From: Neurospora intermedia
Taxonomy: Eukaryota; Ascomycota; Sordariomycetes; Sordariales; Sordariaceae
NCBI GenBank assembly: GCA_037102815.1
Contig: BTPP01000001.1
Location: 3,187,001 to 3,251,000, forward strand
Length of the DNA stretch: 64,000 bases
Direction of reading: 5' to 3'
Of this stretch, positions 21,343 through 33,006 are shown one piece after another (positions within the stretch are counted from its first letter, which is position 1; each line of letters begins with the position of its first letter). The notes below the pieces were generated by a model. It worked only from the letters and a program-made list of their open reading frames with translations, made no database searches and was not told the origin of the DNA. A program made the position numbers and the translations under genes.

Positions 21343-23266
21343 GCGGGTGAGGATCAAGACAGAACGATGTCTGAACTTTTCATTGTATCAAGTGCTGTTA
21401 TTGAGTCGGGTGTCATTTAATGTGGAAATATTGAAGGAAGACCGAGCCATCCGATGCTAAGGAATGCTTCCTGTTATCGACATCGCGGGCTGTTTACCAA
21501 CCAAAAAATCTTTGGGAATCATGTCCAGAGAAGACCAGCCGGTCACTGCTAGAGCGTCAACCATGCGGTCACCCTACCACCTCAAGGAAGTTCTTGACTC
21601 GTCGCCCGTCCATCGGGCTTTCCATCACCTGCACTCCCTCCCATTACTTCCAGACTAGGTGCTCTGGTTTCTATTCTTCCTCCTCTATTGTCATTACAAA
21701 GCCAATCCCACGGCATCCTCTGTCGTTGTCTTTCCGCAGTCACCCCCGCCAAGTGACCAGGCATAAGCTGCCTTGTTGGAAGTAGTCTTTCGACCTTCGC
21801 TTCTTTCTTCAGGCTAGGATAATTTTGGAGTCAAGATGTCTGGCTTCGTTGCCCGCCGTTGCCGATGAAGTCCCCAGGGCGGAGCTTACTTGCCGATCGC
21901 TGTCGGGGGCTACTATGACAGTGGCAAATGTTAGTTCAACTCGACTACCCAAGCCATGGTATTAAAGGCCCGAGAGTATATTCTTACTTTTCATGCATCT
22001 GGGGAGTCGTTTGTTATTGACGAGACAATGACTCAGAGTTGAATAACTCGTTGAGCGGGGATTCAATCTGTCTCCTATCTTTGTACCATCCAGTTGCCTG
22101 GCAAGCCTTTGCTTCGTTCCGCATTTGAAGAAGGCTACAACGACAGGAGTCGTGAAGGTGAAGGACATATTGGGCAAGGAATATGTCATATGTCTGCAGA
22201 TCTGGTGTAGGGCTAGATAGATAGCCACTCATAGGCATCTTAATTTAGTACATGTAGTGGAAACTGGGTCAAAACAATCTTCGGTAAACCTGATAACTTG
22301 AAGTGCTTAGATACCTATTCTATTGTGTGGGTTGTGAGACAATGTAGTTACGAGGTGATGATGACCCGTGTTAAACACGTTGTTGGCCAAGACAACATCG
22401 CAGATCTATAAATTTTACCTAGTATAGCTAGCTGGTAGAATACTTACCCAATCCATCGTTTTCGAACGGGGAAAGCAAGAAACTCGGCAACAGCATCATG
22501 GCCCCGAACACTTCCAGTGGACTGCGTTTTCAGGGGCTGGTGAGAGATCCAAAAAGAAAAATGAGAAAAAAGAAAAATAAAAGAAGAAAAACACAGAAAC
22601 AAAAAAGAAAGAAAAGAAGAAAAGAAGAAAAGAAGAAAAGAAGAAAAGAAGAAAAGAAAAGAAAGGTTCAGCGCACCCTGATATTGAGGGTTCAAGCAGA
22701 TGCAGACAACTGAAACAAACTCCACATCATCTGAGGTTACTCCCGGCATATCACCAGAGTGGAATCCCCTTGTTCCGATACCAACTTGATCAATGCAACA
22801 CAACCAATACCCTCATAACGTATAATTCTCCGGTACACCGTACGGTAGCACAATCGGCAGTCAGGTAATGTGATATGTACCACGGTAACACGAACTTCCG
22901 ACTTTGGCAATGATACACCACCGATCAATCACTTCACAGAGGTTAGGTTGACATGGGCCTCGCTCACATAACAAGCCAACCGACTCTCCTTGTCACTCTG
23001 AGAAAGGGGATATTCACTTGGCTGCTGTACGTACGTTCGTGTAAGCGAACTGTCGAGCGGAGGCCCCGCATGTACCCATGACTGTGGCTAGCGCACCGAA
23101 CCGGAGAGTATCACCGTAGCACGAGAATTATAAAGAGGGTGCTGTGTTAGCTGAGGGGTCCGACTTTCTGTAGTAAAAGCAGTTCATATAGAACATCGCT
23201 CGACCACGAGACTAGACGTCAAACATCGTTAGCAGCCCTTGATAATTTCTCTTTTCCAGCAACACG
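21343..23266. other. 1.9-kb region without a supported gene
   Basis: No frame shows a domain. It contains a purine-only tract (22551-22672, described separately). The last 150 bases are probably the promoter and leader of the SDR gene. Confidence 0.45.
22551..22672. repeat. polypurine tract with AAAAGAAG microsatellite
   Basis: About 120 bases are almost all A and G on the plus strand. From about 22611 to 22660 the unit AAAAGAAG repeats five to six times. It creates a spurious Lys/Arg-rich frame. Such tracts mutate by slippage and can form triplex DNA. Confidence 0.9.
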
Positions 23267-24205
23267 ATGGCCACCCTCCGACAACTGCACCTACCTCTCC
23301 GCCTTCTCTCCAAGCCCCTCTTAACAGCTTCCACTCGGCGCCTCATCTCAACCCAACAAGCTCCCAAGCCAAAACCCCCCATCAAATCCGCCATCATCAC
23401 CGGCGCCGCCCGCGGTATCGGCCGCGCCATCGCCCACCGCCTGGCCGCTGACGGTTATACCCTCACTCTCAACGACCTTCCCTCTTCTTCTTCCTCTTCC
23501 TCTTCATCCGACCCCGACGACGCCCTAACATCCCTCTGCCACACCCTCCACTCCCTCGGCTACCCCAACATCCACCCCTTCCCCGCCGACATCACCTCGC
23601 CCGAATCCGTGTCCGCCCTCATCTCTTCCCATGTTTCGGTTCACGGCTCTCTGTCAACAATGGTCGCCAACGCCGGCATCGTCGGCGCCCAACCCCTTCT
23701 CACCGTTACACCGCAGGACCTTCTCCGCATGTTCAACATTAACGTCGTTGGCGTCTTCAACTGCTACCGCGCCGCTGCCGAGCAGATGATCACGCAGGGC
23801 ACCTCGGGAAAGTTGATTGGCGCGTCCAGCGTGGCTGGATTGAGGGGCGTGCCGATGTTGGGACCGTACGTGGCGAGCACGTTTGCGGTCAGAGGATTGA
23901 CGCAGACATTTGCGGCAGAGTTGGCAGCCGAGGGGATCACGGCAAATGCGTATGCACCGGGCGTGGTGGACACGACCATGTGGGATACGATTGCGGAGGG
24001 GGTGATCAAGGCGGGAGGGGGCAATGCGGAGGAGGAAGGAGCGAAGGCCCAGGTGAGCAAGAGCTTTGTGGATACACTGGTGCCGTTGAAGAGGTCGTGT
24101 ACGCCCGAGGAAGTGGCGGCTTTGGTTGGGTTTTTGGCGAGTGAAGGGGCGGATTATATTACGGGCCAGACGTATGCTGTTGATGGTGGGATATGTTTGA
24201 GTTGA
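23267..24205 (+). CDS. short-chain dehydrogenase/reductase-like protein lacking the catalytic Lys
   Basis: A single exon of 312 residues. The first 40 residues are Arg/Leu/Ser-rich with few acids (RQLHLPLRLLSKPLL, TRRLIS), suggesting a mitochondrial presequence. The cofactor motif TGAARGIG is at 45-52, NAGIVG follows mid-chain, and the active-site region has Ser188 and Tyr201. The usual YxxxK reads Y201-V-A-S-T205: the codon at 23879-23881 is ACG where AAG is expected. The end TGQTYAVDGGICLS is typical of acetoin/diacetyl-reductase-like SDRs. A low-complexity Ser run (about 76-86) lies in the loop after the second strand. Without Lys the enzyme may be weak, inactive or use another residue; the frame is otherwise intact. 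Confidence 0.88.
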   Translation: MATLRQLHLPLRLLSKPLLTASTRRLISTQQAPKPKPPIKSAIITGAARGIGRAIAHRLAADGYTLTLNDLPSSSSSSSSSDPDDALTSLCHTLHSLGYPNIHPFPADITSPESVSALISSHVSVHGSLSTMVANAGIVGAQPLLTVTPQDLLRMFNINVVGVFNCYRAAAEQMITQGTSGKLIGASSVAGLRGVPMLGPYVASTFAVRGLTQTFAAELAAEGITANAYAPGVVDTTMWDTIAEGVIKAGGGNAEEEGAKAQVSKSFVDTLVPLKRSCTPEEVAALVGFLASEGADYITGQTYAVDGGICLS

Positions 24206-24796
24206 GGGAGAGGAGGGGAGCTGCCCTGGGGAGGGGGGAAATTGCGGGTATTTACCCCTAACCCTTATCTCCGGCTATGGTACCTGTTTAGCCTTATCAC
24301 TTACACCCGCTGTCACTTTTCCAATTTCGGATTTTGGCCTTTGTGTGTGGGGTCCTCGGGCCGCCCGCGACTGCACCGACCGGTGTGTCCGTTCTTCCAA
24401 CTCTAATGTCTAACAGTGGAAAACACCATTGGAAGATAGGGTATACTTTTGTCAAACTCTGTTCCATTCGATGACTTCAAGTGTATGTATGGTATTGTTA
24501 CCTTCGTCAGCTATACGGCACAATGATCATATCACAAGAACACGAGGCATCATGTTTGTGTTGTGGCCAATCCGCTTTATTCATTGATATATAGACCTTG
24601 CAATGTCCTCCATCCCTAGTCAACATCACCAAGAGCGGATACCACGCCGGTTCGCCTACTCCAGAGCCAGGGGTTAAGCAGAAAAGCCGAAGCCATGACC
24701 GCCGAAGCTGCCACCCGCCGCCCCTGTTGTTTCTGAAGTGGCTACCGGTCGTCAGTACCACCGCCCGTACATCCTGAAATCTTCCTTCTCAACTAA
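24206..24796. other. convergent intergenic region
   Basis: Lies between the 3' ends of the SDR gene and the minus-strand phosphoesterase gene. Nothing beyond 3' untranslated sequence is seen. Confidence 0.5.
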
Positions 24797-25828
24797 CTAA
24801 GCAACTGGTAGCTCCAATTCAACAATCCACGGCACCTGCTCCCTCGCGTCTGGGTCTTCATCCTCGGGGCCCATCTCCAGAGCTGCATTCACAAACAATG
24901 TCTGCTGTCCTGCTACCAACGGGTGCTTGTCGTCCTTGCAGTGACTCGTGCTTCTAAACCCGTCCTTGAAAAGTCGTTCTTTCCGCTTCTTCCTGTCCTT
25001 AGCGTCTTGTTCCGAATCGAATTTCCTGGGCTTGTAATCGGCGAGGCTATCGATGAGTATTGAAGCGCCGTTATCGATCTCAGTAAAGTGAGAAGGTGTG
25101 GTGGTCGTTGGTTCTTTTCCGCGCCAGGTCACGAGCTTGGCTCCCCAACCTTCGTGAATGTGGCCGAAGCAATGGAGGCGAGGGCGAGCCTTTGCGATGG
25201 CGGCGAACAGCTGATCACAGCCGCCTCGCTGGTTGGAGGAGGTTCTGTCAAGTACGCCCTTTGGTGGCCCGTGTGTGATGGCAATGTCGACCCTTTTATT
25301 GTCTGACGGCGAAATTGAGAAGTCGTGCTCGTCGTTGTGTTTGAATTGAAAGCCCTGGTGTGCGTCGCGAGATGGCGTAAATGGACTTGCGTACACTGTC
25401 AAGGCCGCCCCGTTTTGTAGGCGGAAGGAGTGGATGCCCTCGTCCAAGAAGGTGATGCTTTCGTCCTCTGAGTTTGAACACAGCTCGCGGGCCTGGCCAA
25501 AGTCGCCGTATTCTTTCTTTATGAGTTCGGGCTCGACATGGCATTTGGTAGTGGCTTCCGCGGTTAAGTTTTCGAAGGCTGTTTTATCGAGGGAGAAGTC
25601 ATGGTTGCCTGCGATGACGAGCTTCAATGGGGCATCGATGGACTTGAGAAGCTCAAGGGAGGAGCGGAATTCGTCCAGTTTTGACTCGTCGGTAAGATCG
25701 CCGCAGTGGATAGCAACATCGACCGGTACCTTGGGCATGATGAGATCTTTTCCATGGGTGTCGGAAAGGATGAGGAAGGACGTCTTGGTTGTCTTTGTGA
25801 AACCCATTTTGAACGACTGTTGATGCAC
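24797..25828 (-). CDS. calcineurin-like metallophosphoesterase
   Basis: A single exon of 343 residues; a second in-frame ATG at residue 8 (MGFTKTTKT) is an equally good start. The metal-binding motifs of the family are in order: FLILSDTHG (D23, H25), CGDLTD (G43-D44), AGNHDF (G74-N75-H76-D77), ITHGPP, and CFGHIHEGWG. These coordinate two metals for phosphoester hydrolysis. The layout is that of small fungal Ser/Thr-phosphatase-superfamily proteins related to the animal MPPED group. The substrate is unknown. No signal peptide is visible, so it is probably cytosolic. It is transcribed towards the SDR gene. Confidence 0.9.
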   Translation of the reverse strand: MHQQSFKMGFTKTTKTSFLILSDTHGKDLIMPKVPVDVAIHCGDLTDESKLDEFRSSLELLKSIDAPLKLVIAGNHDFSLDKTAFENLTAEATTKCHVEPELIKKEYGDFGQARELCSNSEDESITFLDEGIHSFRLQNGAALTVYASPFTPSRDAHQGFQFKHNDEHDFSISPSDNKRVDIAITHGPPKGVLDRTSSNQRGGCDQLFAAIAKARPRLHCFGHIHEGWGAKLVTWRGKEPTTTTPSHFTEIDNGASILIDSLADYKPRKFDSEQDAKDRKKRKERLFKDGFRSTSHCKDDKHPLVAGQQTLFVNAALEMGPEDEDPDAREQVPWIVELELPVA

Positions 25829-27073
25829 AGAAAGCGGTAGGTACGATTGGACTCAATGTTGTTGTGTGTGGAATAAGGGAAAGAAGAAACGGATAGAAAA
25901 TGTGGGATGTGTGGTTTCTTATATAGTTTCACTTGGTACCATGTAAGGTAGGTATAGGTAGGTATCTGTGAGCTGCAAGGCACGCTTGGGCCCAAACAAG
26001 AACAATCTCGCTCATTCCAGTCATTTGCAAATCCTGCGTGCACATGTGAACTGCAGCAAATGTGCATCATATGTATACCTACCTCTAGAGGAAATAGCCA
26101 TTTCATATCGGATATACGGCGGTATTCAGGGTTTCCGGGTCCCGAACCAAAGACCCGGGCAGTCAACTCCTACTTGTATGTACCAATGTTTACAAGAACT
26201 GCGTTTGCAATTCATAGCGCACGACACAATACCTATGTTGTCCAGGGTGTTCTCCGTGTAGGTGATTTCAAGAACGTATTTTGTATGTTATTAATGGTGT
26301 CATGTCTAAGATGACAAGTATATTTGAATGAGAAGAGATGCTTAAAAACCTATTCACCTCGTCAATCCTCTGGGCTCGATATCAGGGGCAAAATTAAACA
26401 TATCTAGAGGTATGGAAGGAGTATGATGAAATATGCGCACACTCGGTGGGAATTTCTTTCCCATTAGTGTAGTATATGACATTTGGACGCAAAGGTGAGA
26501 GAGTAGTATTAAGTTGGATTTGGCATATACCGAAAGAATCTAACGTACCTTCCGTCTGAATAAGTACCTAGTGAAGGTAACGCAAAGAAGGAGGCGAGCA
26601 AAAAGTAATTCAGCTATCTAGGTATATATGACGAGTCTCACGCCCGATCTGTTTTATGCTGATCTCTTTCTTTCATTTTTCTTTCTTTTCTTCTTCCTTC
26701 AACGAGTCGAATTGATCTGTGTGGTGAGCATAAGTTCAGCTAGGTCAAAGAACATGACTGTGATGCTAAAACTAATAATCCTAGATGAGTCCAAGTACCA
26801 TTAGCAATCATTGATTTTTGTTCTGGTAAGCTCTGCTCGAAGCGCATTGTATCATCTGCTCAGGTACTGATGTTTACCTACTTGTCAAAGCGCCATAAAA
26901 TAAGCAAAGGGTCTATACACCGCATCGACGACCTTTCCCAGCCAGACAAGTTCCTCATTGTTAAGTAAGACCGTTATAACACGAGTATTAAACTACTTAT
27001 CACGTATGTTGCGGCTAACACTTGAGGACTTCCAGTTTCAGCAGGCCTTTCCAACCCCGGGCCAGCAATCACC
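25829..27073. other. 1.2-kb region without a supported gene
   Basis: The first part is probably the promoter of the phosphoesterase gene. A pyrimidine-rich run lies at 26667-26700. No coding signal was recognised. Confidence 0.45.
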
Positions 27074-27737
27074 ATGCCCAGACCTGTTGCCATCTCGGAA
27101 CCAATGCGCGGAGCACTCCTGGAGTGCTTCCGCGCCGCCACCCGCCTAGTCCGTCCAGAGCTGCGCCGCCAACTTGTCCTGGTTGGCGGTGCCGCGAGCA
27201 TTGCCCACTCCTCGGTCTAGAAGACTGAGGACGTGGATGTTGCCGCCCCTTCCGCCGCATTAATCGACATCTGGAAGGGAGTTTCGGACGGCGCTCTCAA
27301 CTTCTCCACCGAATCCGACGGCAAGATAGCGTTCGATGCCCCGCAAGGCTTCCGTGTCCGACTTAACATCATCGAAATCGGCAGCGGGTGCATCGATCGC
27401 ATCCACGTGACGGGAACCTTTTCACGAAGGTTCCGTTGCGTCCATGTCGGATTTGTTGTTGATGAGGGCCGTGACGGTGGTTGATCGGGGAGGAGATGGC
27501 GACAGGCTGGACTTCCAGTGGTTGCTGGAAGGGGTGTTTGAAAAGCTCGAACAATTCCCCAGACTCAACGATGAGGAACTTCAGTGGCTGGCAAAGGCCG
27601 CAGAAGCGGTGTATGGGCCTATCGGCTATCTTGGGATAGCTTCTTGCATTGCTACTACCAACGAGGCTGCCGCGTTGGCGCTTCTTCATAAAGGCAAGAA
27701 ATCATCTCGAGTACATGTAGCCAAACGGCAATCTTGA
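27074..27737 (+). pseudogene. nucleotidyltransferase-like gene, broken by one stop and one frameshift
   Basis: From ATG 27074 the reading is PRPVAISEPMRGALLECF and then LVLVGGAASIAHSS, followed by an in-frame TAG at 27218-27220. The same frame continues KTEDVDVAAPSAALIDIW and DAPQGFRVRLNIIEIG. Near 27420 the sense moves to the frame that reads EGSVASMSDLLLMRAVTVVDRG and runs to the stop at 27735. The pair VLVGG...EDVDV is the hG[GS]...DxD pattern of minimal nucleotidyltransferase folds. With only two breaks, the loss looks recent. It belongs to no pathway visible here. Confidence 0.7.
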
Positions 27738-29911
27738 TAGACTTCAGTTATTTCCGGAAAATAACTTGCCACGCGTCTCCCACACTGTCGCATCTGCGGC
27801 CCAGCCACGTGGGACGGGAAATTACGTACTGCGTATCAGAGCATGGTGATGTCCTGGCTTTGTGGGCGGATAAATTGTGCACCCCTGTAGCCGGCTGTCA
27901 TGCCATTATGAATCCCTCGTCTGCTAGTCCTCGGAACTTGGGAATGAAGGGAAGGCACAACAGAGAGAGAGGAGTGCCCACGAAGGGTACTAGGGCCGTG
28001 ACCTCAACTCGAGCAGGCCATACCAGAATGGACAAGGGGTAGAGAGCAGTAGAGGGTGAATAGTGCACATTGACTGTTTGCCAATCGAATATAATTGATA
28101 AGCTTCCGAGGGCCGGTAAGGCGGCAGTTATGATGCGGCCTTGGGGGAGGCTGGTGGTGAGATCGAAATGTTGACAACGACGACATGAAGTGGAAAATTA
28201 CTCGAGATTGGGCGGGCGGCTTGGTTGGGGCCTTTTGTCAAGCCCCTTTCATACCTAAGATACCATAGGTAACTGACGGAAGTAACCTAACCGCACCACT
28301 GCCCTCAAGAAAAAAAAAAACGACCGAAAAGCCAAGGACAGGAATTTCCTAGTCGAGGTCTGTGTGTCGTCGGGCGGGTCAGGGGGGTTGACTTGCAAGC
28401 CCGGGCCTCCTTCCTGCAGGTGGTCGGGTTCGCTAGGTTCCAAAGCTGGCACCTCCCAGGCCTAGCTGGGCGGGCGGGAGCGGGGCCCCAACCTCTAAGG
28501 AACGGCCTACACTACTAGTTGTTACCCCGCGGGGCCCCGAACCCCTGTGGATACCCAGCCCCTGAAACCCTGGCGGGCATAATGGAATGGATTCCGTTTT
28601 CTCGAACGGGCACTGACCTCCTGACCCATTCATCCTCCTCCTCACCGCATTAGGTTGCGTCCAGTTCCCGTCTCGTCTTCCGTTGATCAGGTTGTCCGAA
28701 TCTAGCGATCTTTCTGCTAGTCAATAGCATCAACTTTGCTTCAACGACAGGACTGGAGTGATCTGTCATTCTGCTTCTCTATTTCATCAGACACCACATG
28801 CCAAAAGCCACTAGATTCGACCAGCAACCTCAATACGTCTCACGGGTGAAGACGCTGAATTCCCGAGCCGAACAGGCCAATAACGTATGAAGCTATCGCC
28901 GTTCCTTTTGCTTCCGAAACCAAACTAAGCCCATGGCAAAGATGGCATACTTGATGGACAGCGCCATACACGAAAGGACTCGCTTGACAGCAAGCCTGAT
29001 AACCATCCCCCATAGAAGCCCATGGTGCCCTCAATCTCGGCCAACCCTCTCTAGACGAAAGCATCCCCAAGTTCCAATCCAGAGGCCAAGAACTTAATCG
29101 ACCTGGTAAGAGTTGCATCGCCTCGCACTTAGTGCGCCAACAATAATGCTTCCTTTTCCCTTCCCGTCTCCTCTGCTTGTTAGCGGTCTCTATCTCGCCA
29201 TGTCTGCACTTACTTAACAATGACTGGCCATTGGATACCTTACCGAACAGCACTGGCAGATATTGACACCAGTCGCCAAGTGCATTTAGCCGACTGTAAC
29301 AAACTATTGTTGACCGAATAATCAAGCGAGCTGACTGACGCTTCTTACCAGCGCGAATTATATCTCCAATAATCCTTCCTCTCTAAGCAAGCGATGTCCT
29401 AGCCAGTGGCATCCAGAATCCCGTCTCCAACCTCGTGGATCTGTCCAAAAATCATATCTCAGTACCATCGGCCTGAACCAGCGTCGATTGCTCGTCTAAT
29501 CTGCGCTCTCTCCTGCTTCTGGCCTGCTTCGGAGTTTGGCTCTGTGTCGGTCCAATTCCCGACGCTCGGCCCTCCCCTTCCTTCCGGGAAAGGCATGAGG
29601 ATTCAATCTATTTTGGAGATTATTGCCATGTCTTCCGGTCACATCGCCACATCATGGCTGCAGGAGCTCGGAGGATATATGCCAGGGCCACATCTTGGCG
29701 AATCAAGGCCATCGACTGTCACGGCTAGAGCGAGCCACGTTGATGACAGTGCTACATACCATTCAGTCGGCGCCCACGATCATTCCCATCATAGATCTCA
29801 TCTCTGCTCGTCTCCCCTTATTAGACCCTTACGCGCCACCAACGATGGAAATTCCACTTCGTCCCACTTCGCCATCCTTAGTTCCGGTTTCGGATTCCAA
29901 CATCAACTACA
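27738..29911. other. 2.2-kb region without a supported gene
   Basis: Frames such as 29406-29915 (plus) and 28840-29325 (minus) have no domain and unusual composition. The stretch 28360-28580 is notably GC-rich with Pro/Gly-type frames. The 200 bases before 29912 probably hold the oxidase promoter. Confidence 0.4.
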
Positions 29912-31905
29912 ATGAGGGCCACCATCGCCAGTCTCGTTTCGAACGCCCTGCTACTTACCCAGCAAACGGCTGCCGCGCCTACAGACACTGATATCTGGAA
30001 TGAGACTACCGTCGATATCTCTGGAGATTCCTCCGCAGACAGCTTCAGTGTCGCGTCCATCTCCGACTGGACCTACAGGAGGTGGATTGGAGCCAATTAT
30101 GCATGCAAATGCTATCCTGGTGACCCATGCTGGCCCAGCACTCTCCAGTGGAACTTGTTGAACGCAACTGTTGGAGGCAACTTGCAAATCAGCATTCCTC
30201 CGGCTGCATCTTGTTACAACACCTTCCAAGGCCTTCTCGGCAACATCAGCACCTACAATGCGGCTCAGTGCGCCGATGTTCACGCGAACTATGCCAGCGA
30301 GCAGTGGCAGTAAGTATGCTCTTATTCAAGGGACGACAAGATCGTGAATTGACAACAACAACACCAGGATCGACCTTCCCACTGCTGGCCTGTGGACCTA
30401 CTTCACCAACGACACGTGCCGGCCTACCACCAACCCTACTGATTCATGCACTGGCGGCTACTTACCTACGATCTACATCAAAGCTAAGACCATCGCCCAT
30501 ATACAGGCTGGTATTCTCTTCTCCAAAAACAACAACCTGCGCTTGATCATACGCAACACTGGCCATGACTTCCTTGGCAGATCGGTCGGCTGGGGTGCCC
30601 TCGTCATCAACACTCACGGCTTTAAGGATGTTAGCCTTACCAGCAGCTACAGGGGTGCCTGCAACTACACTGGCTCTGCCATCACTGTCGGCGCCGGTGT
30701 TCAGGCTTTTGAGGCTCTCAGCAAGCTTCACTCTCTCAGCCCCCCAAAAATCATGGTTACCGGAGAGTGCGCTGTAAGTTGGAGCCCGGTATATGCCTTC
30801 CGTACCAGTTCAAACACTAACGTCAACATGAACATTGCAGACTGTCGGTGTTGCTGGTGGTCTCGTCCAAGGTGGTGGACATGGTCCCCTGACCAACTTC
30901 TACGGCTTCCTTGCCGATACCGCTCTCGAGTTCCGGGTCATTACTGCTGACGGCGTTCTACGGACTGCCAACGCCAAGACCAACCCCGACCTCTTCTGGG
31001 CTCTTAGGGGGGGTGGCCCTTCTGCGTTCGGTGTCATCGTTCAGGCCACCTACAAGACCTTTGACGATTACTCCAGCTCCGGCACTACCTTCGCCCTCGG
31101 CCCTGCCAATGTCAACAACAACGACACTCTCTGGTGGGATGCCATCGCCAAGTTCCACAGCTACTCCAACCACTTCGTCGATAACGGCCTGTACATCTAC
31201 TACGAGTTATACCCTGGCCTAAGCTTCCGCGTCCAGCCCGTCGTCGGTGTCAACAAGACTGCCACCCAGCTTGAGGCCGTCCTCCAGCCTCTTTTCGACG
31301 ACTGGACCGCCATGGGGCTCACCTTCGACAAGACCACCACGACCTACAGCACCTTTTACGAGCTTTACAACGCCTTGTTTGAGTCCGAGGTTGCCGGTGA
31401 CTCCGCCCTGACCGGCGGCTGGGCCTTCAGCAAGACCGATGTCGCCAAAAACAACGCCGGCATCATCGATGCCTTCAAGAATGTTCTCAATAACGGCGCC
31501 TTACTCGTCGGCCACATATGGAACGGCGGCCATGGTCTCCCCCAGAGTCAGTGGGCCGACAGCGCCATCAACCTCCGCTTCAGGAACGTCAGCGACAAAG
31601 TCATCACCATTCTTCCCCTCTCCGGCAACGCACCCCTTGCGGAGAAGGAAGCCGCTCAGCGTGTTCTGACTGACGTTGTCGATGGCGGTCTCAGGGCTGC
31701 TGGTCCCAACGGTGCTGCCTACATCAACGAGGCTGACCCTTTCCAGCCTAACTGGCAAACTGCCTTCTGGGGCACTAATTACCCTAAGCTTCTCCAACTC
31801 AGACAGAAGTGGGATTCTAGTGGGGTGTTCTACTCTGTTTCTACCCCCGGCACGGAGAGATGGGAGCAGATTGAGTATGGTACCAGGCTTTGCAAGAAGG
31901 TTTGA
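29912..31905 (+). CDS. secreted FAD-linked oxidase (berberine-bridge type, isoamyl-alcohol-oxidase-like)
   Basis: Three exons (29912-30309, 30368-30773, 30841-31905) encode 622 residues. The 58- and 67-bp introns have GTAAGT donors and keep the frame. A signal peptide (MRATIASLVSNALLL...TAAA) starts the chain, and N-glycosylation sequons are frequent. The FAD_binding_4 domain shows NTGHDFLGRS, with His199 as likely 8-alpha-histidyl attachment, and GECATVG, with Cys267 as likely 6-S-cysteinyl attachment, then QGGGHGPL. The C-terminal BBE motif is YINEADPFQPNW before the end. The closest recalled group is fungal isoamyl alcohol oxidase (A. oryzae MreA-type), which oxidises alcohols with O2. The substrate here is unproven. 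Confidence 0.9.
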
Positions 31906-33006
31906 GGCAAGTTGTTGTTGACATAGTCCTTTCGCAGTTTTGGTTTGCAGATACCGTCTTTGTTTAGCGTCCATCGTTGTTCCTTTCTTGGAGAGCTCAT
32001 GCTTTCATTCCGTTCGGGTTGCGACGAGCGTTTGGGAACAAGGTAGATACTTTCATTACATCTTTTAAGTAAGAGTCCATACACATAATTCTAGTTGATA
32101 ATCTACATAAATTCTTCAATAGACAGCGCGCCACCTGGGTTGTAGGAAAGGATCTCCAGGATGATGCAGTAATTGTAACATTTTCCAAGAGGGTATAATT
32201 CGGCATTGAAATTGATCCATATATCAGTTCCTAAGTGAAATATACATGCCTAAGTACATTCTTCATTAGCAAAACAACCTTCTCAATGATTGTTTTCTTA
32301 AAATAATTTTTCCATCTCCATATTTCAATTGAGAAATTCTTTTTAAGTCCATTTTCAAGGGTGCGATTCTACCTAAATACGATGTTCTGGTCTTGGATGA
32401 TTAGGGCTATCCTGGAGATGGTCAATTGTCCTGAAGTATACCTATTTTCCAGTTGCCAGAGCATCCCGAGCATCATTTTTCCAAGCCCTGGTGGCGCGCT
32501 ATATTTCGAACATTGCTTTGTTGTTTGCCTATTCTCGCTAAGTAGCAGCATAGGTATAAGGGGAGCTCCGGCACTCTGTGGCATAAGCACATCATCTTAA
32601 CAGGGATTGCGCCATTCATTTTCTCGTTTTTCTGGCCCTTGAACTATACCCAACAAGAATGGAAGCTATCAAACGTCGGCGGGGTATATCGACAGTGTTG
32701 AATTGCCTTTCCAAAGCTTCCTTTTGGTCTTTAGTCTTACACTTGGCCAAGTGATAGGAGATCTGCGCAATATGGGTTGGCTCGTTGGGTAGTATGCACC
32801 TAGGCCGTTTGCGTGCTAAGAGAGACAATCTGCGCAATGGTTGGCGCCGCGACATCGGATTTGCAATGATTATATTTTGTATGACTTGTGCCCCCATTGA
32901 TGACACTTCTTCATTCCCTGATGTCTTTTTGTATATTCATTGCTTTGAATCACGCTCCGCACCGTCTCAGTATTGTGTTTTGAGAAATCAGGCTCCAAAG
33001 TGCAAG
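31906..33006. other. intergenic region, AT-rich in part
   Basis: 3' flank of the oxidase gene, an AT-rich segment (about 32180-32400) and the leader of the transporter gene. The transporter frame stays open upstream to 32785, but that part does not look conserved or coding. Confidence 0.45.

Noticed and set aside
22498-22713. Lys/Arg-rich 71-codon frame
   Set aside because: It is the translation of the AAAAGAAG microsatellite.
32785-33006. N-terminal extension of the MFS transporter
   Set aside because: The frame is open, but it reads as unrelated sequence and the ATG at 33007 has the better context.
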